From NCBI GenBank assembly GCA_049841135.1, contig JASGHK010000005.1, forward strand, positions 1,240,001 through 1,304,000: DNA of 64,000 bases, read 5' to 3'. This document shows, in pieces, positions 18,689 to 27,491 of this stretch (the stretch's first letter is position 1; each line of letters opens with the position of its first letter). The stretch is from JACRCT01 sp049841135. GTDB taxonomy: Bacteria > Myxococcota > Myxococcia > Myxococcales > UBA5297. Below the pieces are notes generated by a model that worked only from the letters and a program-made list of their open reading frames with translations, searched no databases and was not told the DNA's origin. Both the position numbers and the translations under genes were made by a program.

Positions 18689-20185
18689 TCACCCGCGCCC
18701 CAGCACCCCGCGCAGGGCCGCGATCATCCGCGCCCCCTGCGGTGAGCTGGCGATCTTGAGCGCCGCAGACGTTGGCCCGGGGAGCGCGCGCATCAGGCGC
18801 TGGCGCAGATAGCGGCGCGGGTTGAGCGTGCGCATCAGCAGCTCCATCCGGCGCTCGACCTCGGCGCGGTCGAAGTCGGGGGTCGTGATCCAGATGGTCG
18901 ATTCGGTGTCGTAGCGCTGGAAGCGCGGCCGCTCGGCCAGATAGCCCTCGCGCTCACAGCGCTCCAGCAGCCGGGTGCCGGGGTAGGGCTGCGCATAGAA
19001 GAAGGAGAAGCGCACCGCCGGGGCGAGCCGGCGGATCTCCCGGTAGTAGGCGAAGGCGTTCTCGAAGCGCGCGCGCGACTCGCCCGGGTAGCCGACGATG
19101 GCGAAGACGTGGGTCGGGATGCGGTGCTTCTGCGTGAGGCAGATGACGCCGAGCGCCTTGGCCAGGTCGAGCCGCTTGTTCATCAGCGAGAGCACGTCGG
19201 GGTCGCCGTGCTCGAGCGCCAGGTGGAGCGAGACGCAGCCCGAGCGCTTCATCAGCCCCAGCAGGCCGTCGTCGAGGGTGTCGATGCGCACCCCGTTCGG
19301 CGTGGACCAGGTCAGCCCGGCGCCCTGCTCGTTGCGGCGGACGAGACCCTCGAGGATGGCGGCGGCGCGCTTGGGCTGCAGGGTGAAGTTGTCGTCCTCG
19401 AATTCCAGGCAGTCGGCCCGGTAGCGCCCGACGAGCTCGTCGACCTCCGCCAGGACCCGCTCCACCGAGTGCGGGCGCCACTTGCGGCCGCAGACGGGGT
19501 GGATGGAGCAGAAGTCGCAGTCGAACGGGCAGCCGCGCGAGGTGACCAGCGCCGCGGTCCGCCTCCCCCGGCGCTGGCGCGGAGACTGGCCGAGGTAGCG
19601 CTCGAAGGGGACGAGGTGCCGGGCGGGCAGCGGGAGGTCGTCGAGAAAGTCGATCCGGTCGCTCTCGACCGACGCCGCCAGCTCGGGTCTCGCGCAGTCG
19701 ACGACACCCTTGGGGAGCGGGCCGCCGGCCTTCGCGCGCAGGTGCTCGAGCAGGGCCGCCATCGGGCGCTCGCCCTCGCCGACGACCAGGTAGTCGGCCC
19801 CCGACTCGCGCGCCGCGACCTGCGGCTCGGTGCTGGGGTAGACGCCGCCGAGGACGACCGGGGTCTGGGGCCGCGCCGCCTTGATGGCCCGCACCAGCGC
19901 CTGGCACTGCGGCGCGAGGTGGGTGAACGGCACCGACACGCCGACGCAGTCGCATTCGCGCGGGATGCGCGAGACGACGTCCGCGTCGCGAAGACCGACA
20001 AGGAGCTGGGTGCCCACCGGGCGCGGCGGGAGCAACCGGCCCTCGAACAGGGCGTCGACCACGGTGACGTCGTAGCCCGCCTTCAGGAGATAGCCCGCCA
20101 GCGAGAAGAGCCCGAGGCACTGCGAGCTCACCGCCTCCTCGGCCTCGTGGAAGAGGAAGGGAGGGTTGATGAGGGTGACGTGCAT
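18689..20185 (-). CDS. B12-binding-domain radical SAM enzyme
   Basis: The 498-residue protein opens with an N-terminal cobalamin-binding-type Rossmann domain (MHVTLINPPF, GGVYPSTEPQ, YLVVGEGE, residues 1-160) and a radical SAM barrel with the 4Fe-4S motif SRGCPFDCDFC (C219, C223, C226). Family members carry out methylations or other radical C-C chemistry using S-adenosylmethionine, often on lipids, cofactors or secondary metabolites. ATG 20185 follows AAGGGAG. It lies in the glycan region between the sugar transferase and GT8 genes, which suggests modification of a lipid carrier or glycan, but the substrate cannot be told from sequence. Confidence 0.92.
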   Translation of the reverse strand: MHVTLINPPFLFHEAEEAVSSQCLGLFSLAGYLLKAGYDVTVVDALFEGRLLPPRPVGTQLLVGLRDADVVSRIPRECDCVGVSVPFTHLAPQCQALVRAIKAARPQTPVVLGGVYPSTEPQVAARESGADYLVVGEGERPMAALLEHLRAKAGGPLPKGVVDCARPELAASVESDRIDFLDDLPLPARHLVPFERYLGQSPRQRRGRRTAALVTSRGCPFDCDFCSIHPVCGRKWRPHSVERVLAEVDELVGRYRADCLEFEDDNFTLQPKRAAAILEGLVRRNEQGAGLTWSTPNGVRIDTLDDGLLGLMKRSGCVSLHLALEHGDPDVLSLMNKRLDLAKALGVICLTQKHRIPTHVFAIVGYPGESRARFENAFAYYREIRRLAPAVRFSFFYAQPYPGTRLLERCEREGYLAERPRFQRYDTESTIWITTPDFDRAEVERRMELLMRTLNPRRYLRQRLMRALPGPTSAALKIASSPQGARMIAALRGVLGRG

Positions 20186-20251
20186 TCGCGCTCCCTTGGA
20201 CGGCTCGTTGGAAGGGTGCCGGAGGCCTCTCGACCAGGCAAGCAGTGTCGA

Positions 20252-20298
20252 TTGGTCTCATTCGTCCCACCGGTCCTATAGGTCCCATTGGTCCCATG
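20252..20298. repeat. Degenerate GGTCCCATT-type short tandem repeat
   Basis: About five units of a 9-10-base motif (GGTCTCATT, CGTCCCACC, GGTCCTATA, GGTCCCATT, GGTCCCATG) lie head to tail in the region between the divergent radical SAM and GT8 genes. No coding function is apparent. Confidence 0.6.
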
Positions 20299-20379
20299 GA
20301 AGCCGCGCCTGGACCCCAGGGTCCCATGGCGCTACTGATGGGCCCGCCTGTGCGGTGACGCCCAGCCGAGGACGAGGAC

Positions 20380-21345
20380 ATGACCGAGCTGCACGTCTGC
20401 ATGGCGACGGACGACAACTACGCGCGCCACTGCGGGGTCGCGCTCGCGTCCATCGTCGCCAACGCGGCCGCGGACGACCACCTGCGCTTCCACGTCCTGG
20501 CCGACGCGCTGTCGGAGCGTTCCCGTGCGCGGCTTCGGGAGGTCGCCACCGTCCGCGGCGCCTCGCTCGAGTTCGTGAAGGTCCCCCCGGAGGTCGTCGA
20601 GCAGCTCCCGCTCCGGGACGCGTACCACCTGAGCCGGGCGGCGTATTACCGCCTGCTGATCCCGGAGCTGCTCGCGCCGCTGGGGCTGGCGCGGGTGCTC
20701 TACCTCGACTGCGACCTGGTGGCGCTCTCCTCGCTGGCGCCGCTCTTCGAGACCGACCTCGGGCAGCACGAGCTGGCCATGGCCATCGACGAGGACTCGG
20801 AGACGCACGGCCGGCGGATGGGCATCACCGACCGGCCCTACTTCAACTCGGGCGTCATCCTCTTCAACTGCCCAAGGTGGCGCGAGGGCCGGGTGGGGCC
20901 GACGCTCCTGGAGTTCGCCCGGGAGCACCCCGATTCCATCCAGATCGCCGACCAGGACGTCCTCAACGGCGCGCTCGCGGCGGGCCGGGTCCGCGCGCTG
21001 GAGCGGACCTACAACGTCTCGGAGCGGCTCTACGACGACGGGCGCCCCGGAGAGTGGGCGCGGGGCGCGAGCCCGGCCATCCTGCACTTCGTCGGGCCCA
21101 TCAAGCCCTGGAACTTCCTGACCCCCAGCGCCTCCCACCGCGTCTACTTCCGCTACCTGCGCCTGACGCCGTGGGAAGCCGAGAAGGTACAGACCTGCTT
21201 GCGTGTGCTGCCACGCGCGGCGCGCGCCCGGACGCGCTCCACGGCGGCCTGGCTGGGGCGAGAGTCGCTCAGCCGCCTGAGCCCCGCGCTCTACCGCGAG
21301 GCCCGGAAGCGCTACTTGCGCTGGCGCGGCCTACCTGTCTCCTGA
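20380..21345 (+). CDS. GT8-family glycosyltransferase
   Basis: The 321-residue protein matches the retaining GT8 family (LgtC/RfaI-like): the N-terminal HVCMATDDNYARHCGVAL nucleotide-binding strand, the metal-binding DxD in RVLYLDCDLVAL (D110, D112), PYFNSGVILFN, the IADQDVLN motif and the C-terminal HFVGPIKPW (HxxGxxKPW). Such enzymes add galactose or glucose to lipopolysaccharide or capsule. ATG 20380 follows GACGAGGAC. Divergent from the radical SAM gene. Confidence 0.94.
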   Translation: MTELHVCMATDDNYARHCGVALASIVANAAADDHLRFHVLADALSERSRARLREVATVRGASLEFVKVPPEVVEQLPLRDAYHLSRAAYYRLLIPELLAPLGLARVLYLDCDLVALSSLAPLFETDLGQHELAMAIDEDSETHGRRMGITDRPYFNSGVILFNCPRWREGRVGPTLLEFAREHPDSIQIADQDVLNGALAAGRVRALERTYNVSERLYDDGRPGEWARGASPAILHFVGPIKPWNFLTPSASHRVYFRYLRLTPWEAEKVQTCLRVLPRAARARTRSTAAWLGRESLSRLSPALYREARKRYLRWRGLPVS

Positions 21346-21521
21346 CCCGGCGGAGCCGGAACCCGCGAAGGTGCCGGGGGCTTCGGCATACGGGCCCCGG
21401 GCTTCGGGTCAAGCCGCCGGCCCGGAGCCTGGATGCCGTTCCTTGCCCGACCCCAGGCGCCCACGTAGTGTTCGCCCTTCTGCTTCGCGAGGCCTCGGCC
21501 CGCACGCGCCCGGGGTGCCGA

Positions 21522-22851
21522 TTGACCGACGAGACCCGGCTGTTCTCCCCTCCCCGTCGCGCGCTCGAGACGCTCTTCTGCATCTGGCTGTTCCTGGCCC
21601 TGAGCGCGACCGGGCTGTCGGGCCTGTGGGTCCAGCACGGACTGCGCCTCGCCGAGGACCCCGCGTTTCGGCGCACCCTCCTGCTGGCGGTGCAGGGCCC
21701 GACGCTGCTGCTCCTGGCGGCGCTATCCGCTCGCCACTGGCGGGACCTCGTCGCGCTGGTGCGCCGCGCTCCGCTGCTGGTCGGGCTGCTCGCGCTGGTG
21801 GCGCTCTCGGCGGCGTGGTCGCTCGAGCCGGCGCGCTCGCTGGCCGAGGCGGTGCGCCAGGGCGGACTCTTCCTGGCCGCGGCCTATGTCGCGGTCCGGT
21901 ATCGGGAGGGCGCGATCCGGGTGCTGTGGCTGGCGCTCGCTGCGGCGCTGCTCGTCAGCGTCACCATGGTGCTGCTCGTCCCGGAGGTGGCGGTCCACAT
22001 CGGCGAGCACGACGGGGCCTGGAAGGGCGGTTACCCCAGCAAGAATCCTCTGGGCATGGTCGCGGTGCTGATGGTGGTGGTCAGCGTGGCCCTGCTCGCC
22101 GAGCGCTTCCGCTGGGAGCTCGTCTTCGGGCTCCTCCTGGGAGGCCTCTGCCTCTTCAAGTCGCGCTCGATGGGCTCGGTCCTCAGTCTCGGCGTGGGGT
22201 TCGGCGCGCTGGGATATCTGCTGCTCCTTCGCCGGCTCTACCGGGCGCGTCCCGGCAAGCTCGTCCCGGCGGCTGGAATCGGCGTCGTGGCGCTCGCGCT
22301 GGCGGCGGTGCTGGCCTTCTGGCCGCGAGTGGAGATTGCGCTCAGCCGCGACGCGACCATGAGCTCGCGCTACCAGATTCTGGAGCAAGCTCGTCCCGCA
22401 CCTCCAGGAACGGCCCTGGCTCGGGCATGGCTACAAGGTCTTCTGGCGCACCGAGGCCGCCAAGCCCATCCGCTTCCCCGGAAGCGAGGGCGTCAACGGC
22501 GTCGACATGGGCTACTCCCACAACGGCTTCCTGGAGGTGATGCTGGAGCTGGGGCTCTTGGGGGTCGCGGTCCTGCTGGCCCAGGTGCTCCTCTGGCTGT
22601 GGAGATCCGCCGCGTTCGTCTGGAAGGACCCGCGGGCGTTCTTCACGTTCACGCTCGCGGTCACGGTGCTCGCCGACAACCTGATCGAGGCGTCGTACCT
22701 GCGCGAGATTGGCGCCAACGCCTTCCTGTGGATGGCCTACCTGGTGTCGGTCTTCGCCGCGAGCCTCGCTGCCCAGCCCGCACCGGCGCAACAGACTCTG
22801 CCCGAGCAGCCGTCACCGACTGCGACGTCTGGCGTGGTCTTCGGGGCCTGA
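21522..22851 (+). pseudogene. O-antigen ligase/Wzy-like protein with +1 frameshift near 22378
   Basis: From TTG 21522 the frame encodes about nine membrane helices (FCIWLFLALSATGLSG onward) and the Wzy-like GGYPSKNPLGMVAVLM motif. Near 22374-22382 the sequence needs one base removed: RYQI is then followed by WSKLVPHLQERPWLGHGYK and DMGYSHNGFLEVMLELG, the conserved Wzy_C loop, and the protein ends at 22851 after about 442 residues. All family landmarks survive on both sides, so the break may be a sequence error. It follows the GT8 gene on the same strand; a second, TPR-bearing ligase lies at 10199. Confidence 0.8.
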
Positions 22852-23054
22852 ACGGCTTTCCCGACAAAGCCGGACGGGTGCGGGTCTCTTCGCCGCTCGC
22901 GCTAGGCCTTGGCTTGCTCCCGTGGATCCTGCTCGGCTAGCACCGCTGCAGCCCAAGGCGACTGCTGGAGGACGATGACCGTGCTCAACGCGATCCGGTC
23001 ACTGCACTGGGCACAACCATCCCCGCGCGCTCACGCTTGCGGCTCGGGCCTGAA

Positions 23055-23696
23055 CTAGTTCAGGCCGATGTCGTCGACGTGCAGGGTGTACTCCTGCGCG
23101 GTCAGGTACCAGGAGCTGATGCGCAGCTCCCAGGCCGCCTTCGCGTCGAAGCCCTTGCCCCGCGTCAGGTCGGCGATGGGGATCCGCACTTCGTGCCAGA
23201 GCCCGTCGTTGAGGTCCTTCACGAAGTCCGCCAGCGGGACCTCGTCGCTCTGCAGATTCTTCCCATCGGGGCCCGTCGTGGCGCTGGCCAGGCGGACCTT
23301 CAGCCCGTGAGCGGCGGACATCTTCGCGGCCTCCAGCTGGACCCAGAAGCTGAGCGTGGAGAAGGGCGCGAGATCGGTGCCGGGGGCGGTCCATCCGGAC
23401 CAGCTCCAGCCGAACCCCATCCAGTCGGATCCTTTGACCCGGTACTCGAGCCCGCTCGTCTGGCCGCGGCCGACGCCCGGCCTCGCCTCGAGGGAGACGG
23501 TGCACACGTCCTTCTTGCCGCAGTCCGCCCAGCCCTTGGCCTGCAGGCCAGTCTTGTCGCCGTCCCAGAGCACGGTCTTGGTCCCGGCCGCTCCGACGGC
23601 GGCAGTCGCAGCAGGCGCAGGAGCGGGCTTGGCAGCCTTTTCACACGAGCACAGGAGGACCGCCGCCAGCCCGAAGGCGATGAGCTGAGTGCGCAT
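23055..23696 (-). CDS. Lipoprotein with jelly-roll carbohydrate-binding-like domain
   Basis: ATG 23696 (an in-frame ATG at 23708 is also possible) gives 213 residues with lipobox LLCSC and an Ala/Pro-rich linker. The ~165-residue domain (VLWDGDKTGLQAKGW, WHEVRIPIADLTRGKGF, LHVDDIGLN) has the beta-jelly-roll pattern of CBM11/CIA30-like modules and resembles the C-terminal module of the glycoside-hydrolase-like protein at 14915. A role at the outer membrane in binding the locally made glycan is inferred from context. Confidence 0.8.
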   Translation of the reverse strand: MRTQLIAFGLAAVLLCSCEKAAKPAPAPAATAAVGAAGTKTVLWDGDKTGLQAKGWADCGKKDVCTVSLEARPGVGRGQTSGLEYRVKGSDWMGFGWSWSGWTAPGTDLAPFSTLSFWVQLEAAKMSAAHGLKVRLASATTGPDGKNLQSDEVPLADFVKDLNDGLWHEVRIPIADLTRGKGFDAKAAWELRISSWYLTAQEYTLHVDDIGLN

Positions 23697-23854
23697 GGCC
23701 AGCCTCATAGGAGGGCACCGCAGGGCTGTCAACCTCCGCGCAGAACGAGAGGAGCGACGCGACGCACGCGCAAGGTGGTCGCGGCCGTGCGGCTCGGTGA
23801 CAATGGCCCGGCCGAGACCGGACCCGCGTCCGGCCTCCCCGCCACGGAGCGCGA

Positions 23855-24796
23855 TTGAGCGACGCCAGCAGCCTCCTCGTCTCGTACGTCATCCCCTGCT
23901 ATCGCTCCGAGCCGACCATCCACCTCTGCCTGGAAGCCATCGTCGGCCAGGAGGGCGGCTTCGCGAGGGAGATCATCCTCGTCGACTCTTCGCCCACGGA
24001 CGCGCTGGGCCAGCAGCTCGGGCGCTACGAGAGCCGGGAGCGGACGACGATCGCCTACGTCCACACCCGGGAGCAGAAGAACCCGGGAGAGGCCCGGAAC
24101 CTCGGGCTCGAGCGGGTCAAGGGCGACTTCATCGCCTGCCTGGACTCGGACGTGGTCGCCAACCCGCGCTGGACGCTGCAGATGCTGGAGCGGCACCGCG
24201 CGCTGGGAAGCCCCCAAGACCTGTTGCTGCTCGGCGGCTCGATGGTCAACTCCGACCGCACCGATCACTACCTGGCGAACGCCCTGGTGCTCATCGAGTT
24301 CTACACGTCGCTGCCGGCGCCGGGCTGCGAGCGCCGCTCCAAGCTGCCCTCGTTGAACCTGTTCTTCTCGAAGGCCACGCTGCCCGCCATCCGCTTTCCC
24401 TCGGCCAGGATGTGCGAGGACATGATGCTCTGCCGCGACTTCGAGCAGCGGGGCGGCCGCATCTTCTTCGTGGGCGACAACCCGGTCGAGCACGTCACGC
24501 GGCACCGCTTCCTCAAGTCCACCTACCAGCAGGGGATGGGCTCCGCGAACTACCGGCTCTCGTCGGCGGCCCGGCGCGACCAGGCGCTCTACGCCGCCCT
24601 GCTCCCCTTCGGCGCCGCCTACAAGCTCCTGGGCATCGCCCGCGGGCTGGCGCGGTTCAACCGCTCGCGGCTGCCCTCGCTGCTCTACTACGCGCCCGCG
24701 CTGGCGGTGGGCCTGTGCGCCTACAACGTGGGGATGGCGCGCGGCCTGGTGAACCACGTCGCGGGGATCGGCGATCCGCGCGATCGCGCCCGCTAG
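23855..24796 (+). CDS. GT2-family glycosyltransferase
   Basis: TTG 23855 follows a GGAG site. The 313-residue protein has the GT-A fold of family 2: LLVSYVIPCYRSEPTIHLCL, the EIILVDSSP strand, NPGEARNLGLE, the metal-binding FIACLDSDVVANPRW, and the acceptor-side FEQRGGRIFFVGDNPVEHV. The C-terminal 60 residues include hydrophobic segments that may contact the membrane. It diverges from the jelly-roll lipoprotein gene. Confidence 0.92.
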   Translation: MSDASSLLVSYVIPCYRSEPTIHLCLEAIVGQEGGFAREIILVDSSPTDALGQQLGRYESRERTTIAYVHTREQKNPGEARNLGLERVKGDFIACLDSDVVANPRWTLQMLERHRALGSPQDLLLLGGSMVNSDRTDHYLANALVLIEFYTSLPAPGCERRSKLPSLNLFFSKATLPAIRFPSARMCEDMMLCRDFEQRGGRIFFVGDNPVEHVTRHRFLKSTYQQGMGSANYRLSSAARRDQALYAALLPFGAAYKLLGIARGLARFNRSRLPSLLYYAPALAVGLCAYNVGMARGLVNHVAGIGDPRDRAR

Positions 24797-24825
24797 CACC
24801 ATCCCCATCAATTGAGCGGAGGCGC

Positions 24826-24994
24826 CCCTCGGATCGCCGACCTCGTGCCGGCCTAGCCTGAGCGCAACGTCCTACCGTCCGACCCGATCCGGCGTCCGCC
24901 GCGGCCAGCCTGCACACGGTCGCCCACAGGATGGGTCGAACGGTGGGGTGGTTCCGCAAGCTAGGCCGGCACGAGGCCGGCGATCCGAGCTCGG
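24826..24994. repeat. Inverted pair of REP-like elements
   Basis: CTCGGATCGCC at about 24829 and its inverse GGCGATCCGAG at about 24979 flank about 130 bases; AGGCCGGCACGAGG beside the right copy mirrors CCTCGTGCCGGCCT beside the left. The enclosed sequence shares CCACCGTTCGACCC-like stretches with the unit at 5522-5658. The layout, two REPs in opposite orientation, is that of a REPIN-type unit. It separates the GT2 gene from the convergent radical SAM gene. Confidence 0.75.
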
Positions 24995-25003
24995 GGTGTC
25001 GGT

Positions 25004-26491
25004 CTACCGACTGCTGCCGCTCGTCCCGTGGCCGGTGAGGTAGTAGCGCAGGAAGCGGAAGGGCACCTTCGCCTTCTCCACGAAGTCCTTCACCGACCGG
25101 ACCTTCTTCACGTGGGCCAGGATGTTGGACGGGCTGAAGTACTGGAAGAGATAGGCGTTCTTGAGGATGCGCTCCATCTCCCGGGCCTTCAGGTGCGGGA
25201 GGTTGATGATGCTCTCGCGGGCGTTGTCCACCGGCACGAACTCGCCGCCCTCCAGCCAGCCCTTCTGCTTGGCGGTGTCGTAGAGGTCGGTGTTGGGCAG
25301 CGGCAGGGCGATGCTGAAGTGCGTGAAGCGCGTGCCGCACTGCTTGGCCATGGTGAGCGACTTGCGCACCGTGGCCGGGGTCTCCAGCGCGGAGACGCCG
25401 AGCACGACCGACACCTCGGGCTCGATGTGGTGGCGCTTGAGCCGGGCGACGGCGGACTCGACCTGGTCCACGGTGATCTGCTTGCGGACGTCGTCGAGGA
25501 TCTCCTGACAGAACGACTCGGAGCCGATGTAGACCAGCTCGCACCCGGCCCGGGCCATCGCCTCGATCGCCTCGTCGTCGTGGAGGTGGTTGGCCCGCGC
25601 CAGGCACAGCCACTTGAGCTTCAAGGGCTCGATGGCCCGGCAGAGCTCGAGGGTGCGCCGCTTGTCGTAGACGAAGATGTTGTCGACGACCTCGATGCCC
25701 TTGTAGCCGGCCTCGGCGATGGCGCGGAACTCGGCGACGACCTTCTCGACCGACTTGGGACGGAACGGCGGCCGCTTGAGCCCGAACCGCTTGTGCTCGA
25801 GCTCGATGCACTGGTCGACGGCGTTGGGCGCGCAGAAGGTGCAGCGGTGGGTGCAGCCCCGCGACGTGCACAGGGTGGTGGCGGGCTGCACGTTGAGCCG
25901 GTTGATGACGTAGCGGCCTTCGAGCAGCGAGCGGTCGGGGATGGGCAGGTCGTCGACGTCCATCAGCGGCCGCGGGCCCTCGTGCGCGACTGAGGCGCCA
26001 TCGGGCCGGGAGGTGCCCAGGACGCCGGCCGCGGACCCGGTCGATTCGAGGGCGCCGACCAGCTCCACCAGGGTCGCCTCCGGCTCACCGCGGACCACCA
26101 CGTCCTTGGGGCGCCGCAGGTAGTGCTCGGGCTTCCAGCTCGGGGCCGACCCCATGAAGACCTGCCAGCACCCGGGCGCCAGCTCGGAGATCCGCCGCGC
26201 GGTCTCGAGGTCCTCGTTCTGCGAGAGGTAGACGGAGAAGAAGCAGGCGACGTCGGGGCCGAACGCCTTCACCACCGAGGGGAGATCCGCCGCGGTCAGG
26301 CCCTGCGCGTGGAAGTCGACGAAGCGGACCGTGTGGCCGGCGAGCTTGAGAGCCGTGGTGGCCGAGAGCGCGTGGATGGGCGGCTTGTAGTCGTAGCCGT
26401 AGTTGCAGCCGTAGACCCTGTCGACGTGTTCCTTCTGCGGGTTGAAGTCGGTCGGTGAGATGACGAAGAGGATTTTCACGGTGGGGTGCAT
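25004..26491 (-). CDS. B12-binding-domain radical SAM enzyme, second copy
   Basis: The 495-residue protein starts with a cobalamin-binding-type domain (KILFVISPTDFNPQKEHVDR, HTVRFVDFHAQG, residues 1-150) and continues with a radical SAM domain carrying CTSRGCTHRCTFC (C213, C217, C220). The N-terminal domain keeps the strand pattern, but no DxHxxG-type B12 motif was spotted, so cobalamin use is uncertain. It is distinct from the enzyme at 18689 (low identity outside the motifs). Its place beside GT2 and a GT-A-like enzyme suggests the same glycan or lipid pathway. ATG 26491 lacks a clear Shine-Dalgarno; GTG 26479 is an alternative. Confidence 0.9.
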   Translation of the reverse strand: MHPTVKILFVISPTDFNPQKEHVDRVYGCNYGYDYKPPIHALSATTALKLAGHTVRFVDFHAQGLTAADLPSVVKAFGPDVACFFSVYLSQNEDLETARRISELAPGCWQVFMGSAPSWKPEHYLRRPKDVVVRGEPEATLVELVGALESTGSAAGVLGTSRPDGASVAHEGPRPLMDVDDLPIPDRSLLEGRYVINRLNVQPATTLCTSRGCTHRCTFCAPNAVDQCIELEHKRFGLKRPPFRPKSVEKVVAEFRAIAEAGYKGIEVVDNIFVYDKRRTLELCRAIEPLKLKWLCLARANHLHDDEAIEAMARAGCELVYIGSESFCQEILDDVRKQITVDQVESAVARLKRHHIEPEVSVVLGVSALETPATVRKSLTMAKQCGTRFTHFSIALPLPNTDLYDTAKQKGWLEGGEFVPVDNARESIINLPHLKAREMERILKNAYLFQYFSPSNILAHVKKVRSVKDFVEKAKVPFRFLRYYLTGHGTSGSSR

Positions 26492-26540
26492 GGTAGCCCA
26501 CGGCCGAATGGTCGGGACAGGGACAACCAGGCAAACCGAG

Positions 26541-26708
26541 CCTCACCCCCGGCCCCTCTCCGGCTTCGCGGAGAGGGGTGCCTTCCTCTGCCGCGGGTCG
26601 CGGCGCTCGCATGCGCGGCTTCGTTCGCCGAACGTCGTGATCACTCCCAAGCTGCAAGGTCGAGTTCCCCCTCTCCGCGAAGCCGGAGAGGGGGTCAGGG
26701 GGTGAGGT
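26541..26708. repeat. Dispersed CT-rich inverted repeat, copy 2
   Basis: The left end (CCTCACCCCCGGCCCCTCTC, 26541-26579) and right end (26662-26708, ending GTCAGGGGGTGAGG) are inverted copies around an ~80-base centre. Each end also has its own small hairpin, CTCTCCGGCTTCGCGGAGAG and the equivalent. It lies in the 391-bp gap 26492-26882, which otherwise holds only the upstream region of the lipoprotein gene at 26883; no other gene is visible there. Confidence 0.7.
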
Positions 26709-26882
26709 CCGCAGCGCGAAGCCGGAGGGGGCCGGGTCATACAAGGCTCGCGGGCGCCGGCACCCGCCGCCTGTGCTAGGAAATGGCCCGCCCGCCGTTG
26801 CCTCCGGCGGGGACTCGTCCACGAGGCAGCGCTCCGCAGGCGCCTTCAACCCGTCGCCCGCGGCTCCGCTTTGGAGAACCTC

Positions 26883-27491
26883 ATGACTCGCTTCGCGCGC
26901 GCTCGCGCCGTCCTGCCTTCCCTGGTCCTCTTCCTGTGCAGCTGCGGGCTCGGCTTCACCGTCATCCGCCAGGCCAACCCGAACCCGATGTCCGGCAAGA
27001 AGCAGTTCTCGGTGGCCCCGGTCGACTTCTCCAAGGTCCAGTTCGGCAACCCCGGCCGCTACGCTGAGGAGGACTACCTCCAGAAGAACCTGAAGAAGGA
27101 CAAGAGCCTCGACGAGGCCCGGGCGTCGCTGCAGCAGGGCAAGGAGCTGTTCGGCAAGAGCTTCGCCAGCGGCCTCATGTACTACGGCCGCAACAAGGGC
27201 GGCTTCGAGACCGCCACCGGCGCGATCGCCCCCGACAGCTTCGTGGTCAAGGCGGTCGTCACCGACCTCGAGCCGGGCTTCGCCGCCGCCATCACCGCCG
27301 CTCCCTGCGTCGCCAAGGCGACCATCACCATCGAGGACTCGACCGGCAAGGAGGTCGACGTGTTCGAGGTGAAGGGCAGCCACGTCCACGACTCCTACGC
27401 CTTCGGCTACGACAAGCGCGTGGGCCCCTGCGGCGATCCGCTGGGCGCGGAGGTCGGCCGGTACCTGGCCCGGCGCATCAAGGCGCAGTAG
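26883..27491 (+). CDS. Lipoprotein with TVIRQ motif, paralogue of 3618-4160
   Basis: ATG 26883 follows GGAGAACCTC. The 202-residue product carries lipobox LFLCSC and then GLGFTVIRQANPNP, matching the lipoprotein encoded at 3618. The middle is richer in Lys and Gln (KKDKSLDEARASLQQGKEL), and the C-terminus GAEVGRYLARRIKAQ again matches the paralogue. Function unknown. Its 3' end overlaps the convergent gene at 27407 by 85 bases. Confidence 0.8.
   Translation: MTRFARARAVLPSLVLFLCSCGLGFTVIRQANPNPMSGKKQFSVAPVDFSKVQFGNPGRYAEEDYLQKNLKKDKSLDEARASLQQGKELFGKSFASGLMYYGRNKGGFETATGAIAPDSFVVKAVVTDLEPGFAAAITAAPCVAKATITIEDSTGKEVDVFEVKGSHVHDSYAFGYDKRVGPCGDPLGAEVGRYLARRIKAQ

Noticed and set aside
20186..20417. 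Collagen-like antisense peptide (GPMGPIGPVG)
   Set aside because: It arises from the short GGTCCCATT tandem repeat in an intergenic region, without start signals.
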